Below, piece after piece: positions 6,132 to 7,312 of a stretch of DNA of 7,312 bases. The notes under the pieces are model-generated. The model did no database searches and was not told the origin of the DNA. It was given only the letters and a program-made list of their open reading frames with translations. Position numbers and translations under genes: made by a program. The stretch's first letter is position 1. Each line of letters starts with the position of its first letter. This DNA is from an uncultured Alphaproteobacteria bacterium (GTDB lineage: Bacteria; Pseudomonadota; Alphaproteobacteria; Rickettsiales; UBA1997), in NCBI GenBank assembly GCA_903837365.1, contig CAILUF010000204.1, positions 1 to 7,312 on the forward strand, written 5' to 3'.

Positions 6132-7312
6132 ATGAATTATAAAAATAAAAAATTAGATATTAACAATTTACAACCGCAAACACAAATGGTTAGAGGTGGA
6201 ACTCTGCGTAGTAATTTTGGCGAAACCTCCGAAGCAATTTTTATGAATTCGGGTTTTTGTTACAATTCTGCCGAAATAGCCGAAAGTCGTTTTGATGGCA
6301 GTGATCCTGGATTTGTTTATTCGCGTTATGTAAATCCAACTTTAAAAATGCTTGAAGATCGTCTCGCTTTGCTTGAAAATGCTGAAGCATGTTGCGTAAT
6401 GGCATCGGGAATGTCAGCGGTTTTTGCGTCGATAATGTGTCAAATAAAAACCGGAGATCATTTTATCGCATCGCGTGTTTTATTCGGATCATGTCATCAT
6501 ATCGCAACAAAAATACTTCCTGATTTTGGCATTGAAGTATCATTGGTTGATGCAACTAATCATCAAGAAATCAAGAAGGCTTTTAAAGCTAATACTAAAG
6601 TTGTTTTTATTGAAACCCCAGCTAATCCTACCACGGAAATTATCGATATTGAATTCATTGCAAACTTAACCAAAAAACATAATGCTCGTTTAATTGTCGA
6701 CAATATTTTTGCTTCACCTTTCTCGCAAAGTCCATTTGATTTTGGTGCCGATATTGTTGTTTATTCAACCACTAAACATCTTGATGGACATGGTCGAACA
6801 CTCGGTGGAGCTGTGTTGGGTAGTCAAGAATTTATCAAAGATATTTTATTACCATTTCATCGCCATACCGGTCCAGCATTGAGTCCATTCAATGCGTGGA
6901 TAATTCTTAAATCACTCGAATCATTTAATCTGCGTATCGAAAAACATTGTAGCAATGCCTTAAAAATTGCCCAATTTCTTGAAACGCAAAAAAATGTTAG
7001 TAAAGTTTTTTATCCCTTCTTACCATCTCATCCGCAATATCAAATTGCCAAGAAACAAATGAAAAATGGTGGAGCGCTTATTGCTTTTGAAATAAAAGGG
7101 GATAAAAAAGATTGTTTTAATTTTATGAATAAATTGCAATTAATTGATATCTCCAATAATCTTGGCGATAGTAAGACATTACTTACTCACCCTGGTAGCA
7201 CAACGCATTCTAACCTTACTGCTGATGATAAATTATTGATTGGCATTACGCCAACATTATGTAGATTGTCAGTGGGGATAGAGCATGTTGATGATTTAAT
7301 TAATGATTTACA
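6132..7312 (+). CDS. metZ: O-succinylhomoserine sulfhydrylase, 3' end cut by window edge
   Basis: Cytoplasmic PLP enzyme of the Cys/Met metabolism family that replaces the acyl group of acyl-homoserine with sulfide, giving homocysteine in one step. I translated it from ATG 6132; the frame is open for 393 codons to the right edge. Family length is about 400, so only a few residues are missing. MetZ hallmarks are R-G-G-T-L-R-S-N-F-G-E-T-S-E-A (21-35), D-P-G-F-V-Y-S-R-Y-V-N-P-T (58-70), A-S-G-M-S-A-V (91-97), E-T-P-A-N-P (161-166), the PLP-ring Asp in V-D-N (190), and the Schiff-base lysine K215 in Y-S-T-T-K-H-L-D-G. The C-terminal H-P-G-S-T-T-H-S block is present. The R-G-G-T-L-R-S-x-F-G-E-T-S-E start favours MetZ over MetY or cystathionine gamma-synthase. 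It completes the pathway opened by metX, 72 bp after rlpA. There is no Shine-Dalgarno. Confidence 0.95.
   Translation, partial: MNYKNKKLDINNLQPQTQMVRGGTLRSNFGETSEAIFMNSGFCYNSAEIAESRFDGSDPGFVYSRYVNPTLKMLEDRLALLENAEACCVMASGMSAVFASIMCQIKTGDHFIASRVLFGSCHHIATKILPDFGIEVSLVDATNHQEIKKAFKANTKVVFIETPANPTTEIIDIEFIANLTKKHNARLIVDNIFASPFSQSPFDFGADIVVYSTTKHLDGHGRTLGGAVLGSQEFIKDILLPFHRHTGPALSPFNAWIILKSLESFNLRIEKHCSNALKIAQFLETQKNVSKVFYPFLPSHPQYQIAKKQMKNGGALIAFEIKGDKKDCFNFMNKLQLIDISNNLGDSKTLLTHPGSTTHSNLTADDKLLIGITPTLCRLSVGIEHVDDLINDL

Noticed and set aside
6475..6882. Short + strand frames within metZ
   Set aside because: The metZ frame is continuous and carries all family motifs; these are out-of-frame shadows, not signs of a frameshift.

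Overview
The window is strongly AT-rich (by eye about 70% A+T) and tightly packed, with seven protein genes in 7.3 kb. It looks like an alphaproteobacterium with a streamlined, AT-biased genome. The main reasons are a chorismate mutase of the alphaproteobacterial type (N-terminal AroQ helices plus a prephenate-dehydratase-like tail ending in a G-x-Y-x-x-P motif), a metX-metW pair beside it, a MetZ-type sulfhydrylase, and an RlpA that reads like rickettsial RlpA proteins. A deep-branching, metabolically less reduced relative of Rickettsiales, or another AT-rich alphaproteobacterium, would fit. This is inference from protein flavour, not a phylogeny.

Layout. Positions 1-3227 are read leftward (- strand): rpsD (ribosomal protein S4, complete to its last sense codon at the left edge); a 388-bp gap holding a good sigma70-like rpsD promoter, a nested inverted repeat and a structured leader; a prepilin-like secreted protein with a LamG-like domain and a Cys-rich repeat tail; and the chorismate mutase. 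A 60-bp AT-only-looking divergent promoter region follows. Positions 3288-7312 are read rightward (+ strand): metX, metW, a DPBB-domain RlpA-like protein, and metZ, which runs off the right edge within a few codons of its expected end.

How the genes fit together. MetX acylates homoserine, MetW is its partner, and MetZ exchanges the acyl group for sulfide to give homocysteine, so most of the acyl-homoserine/direct sulfhydrylation route to methionine is here. Chorismate mutase commits chorismate to phenylalanine and tyrosine. Two envelope genes, the pilin-like protein and RlpA, are interleaved with the amino-acid genes. No gene has a recognisable Shine-Dalgarno sequence. I see no mobile element, tRNA, CRISPR array, defence system or clear riboswitch. 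The least ordinary items are the LamG/Cys-repeat pilin, the nested inverted repeat across the rpsD promoter, the candidate rpsD leader switch, and an 11-bp tandem repeat before metZ.
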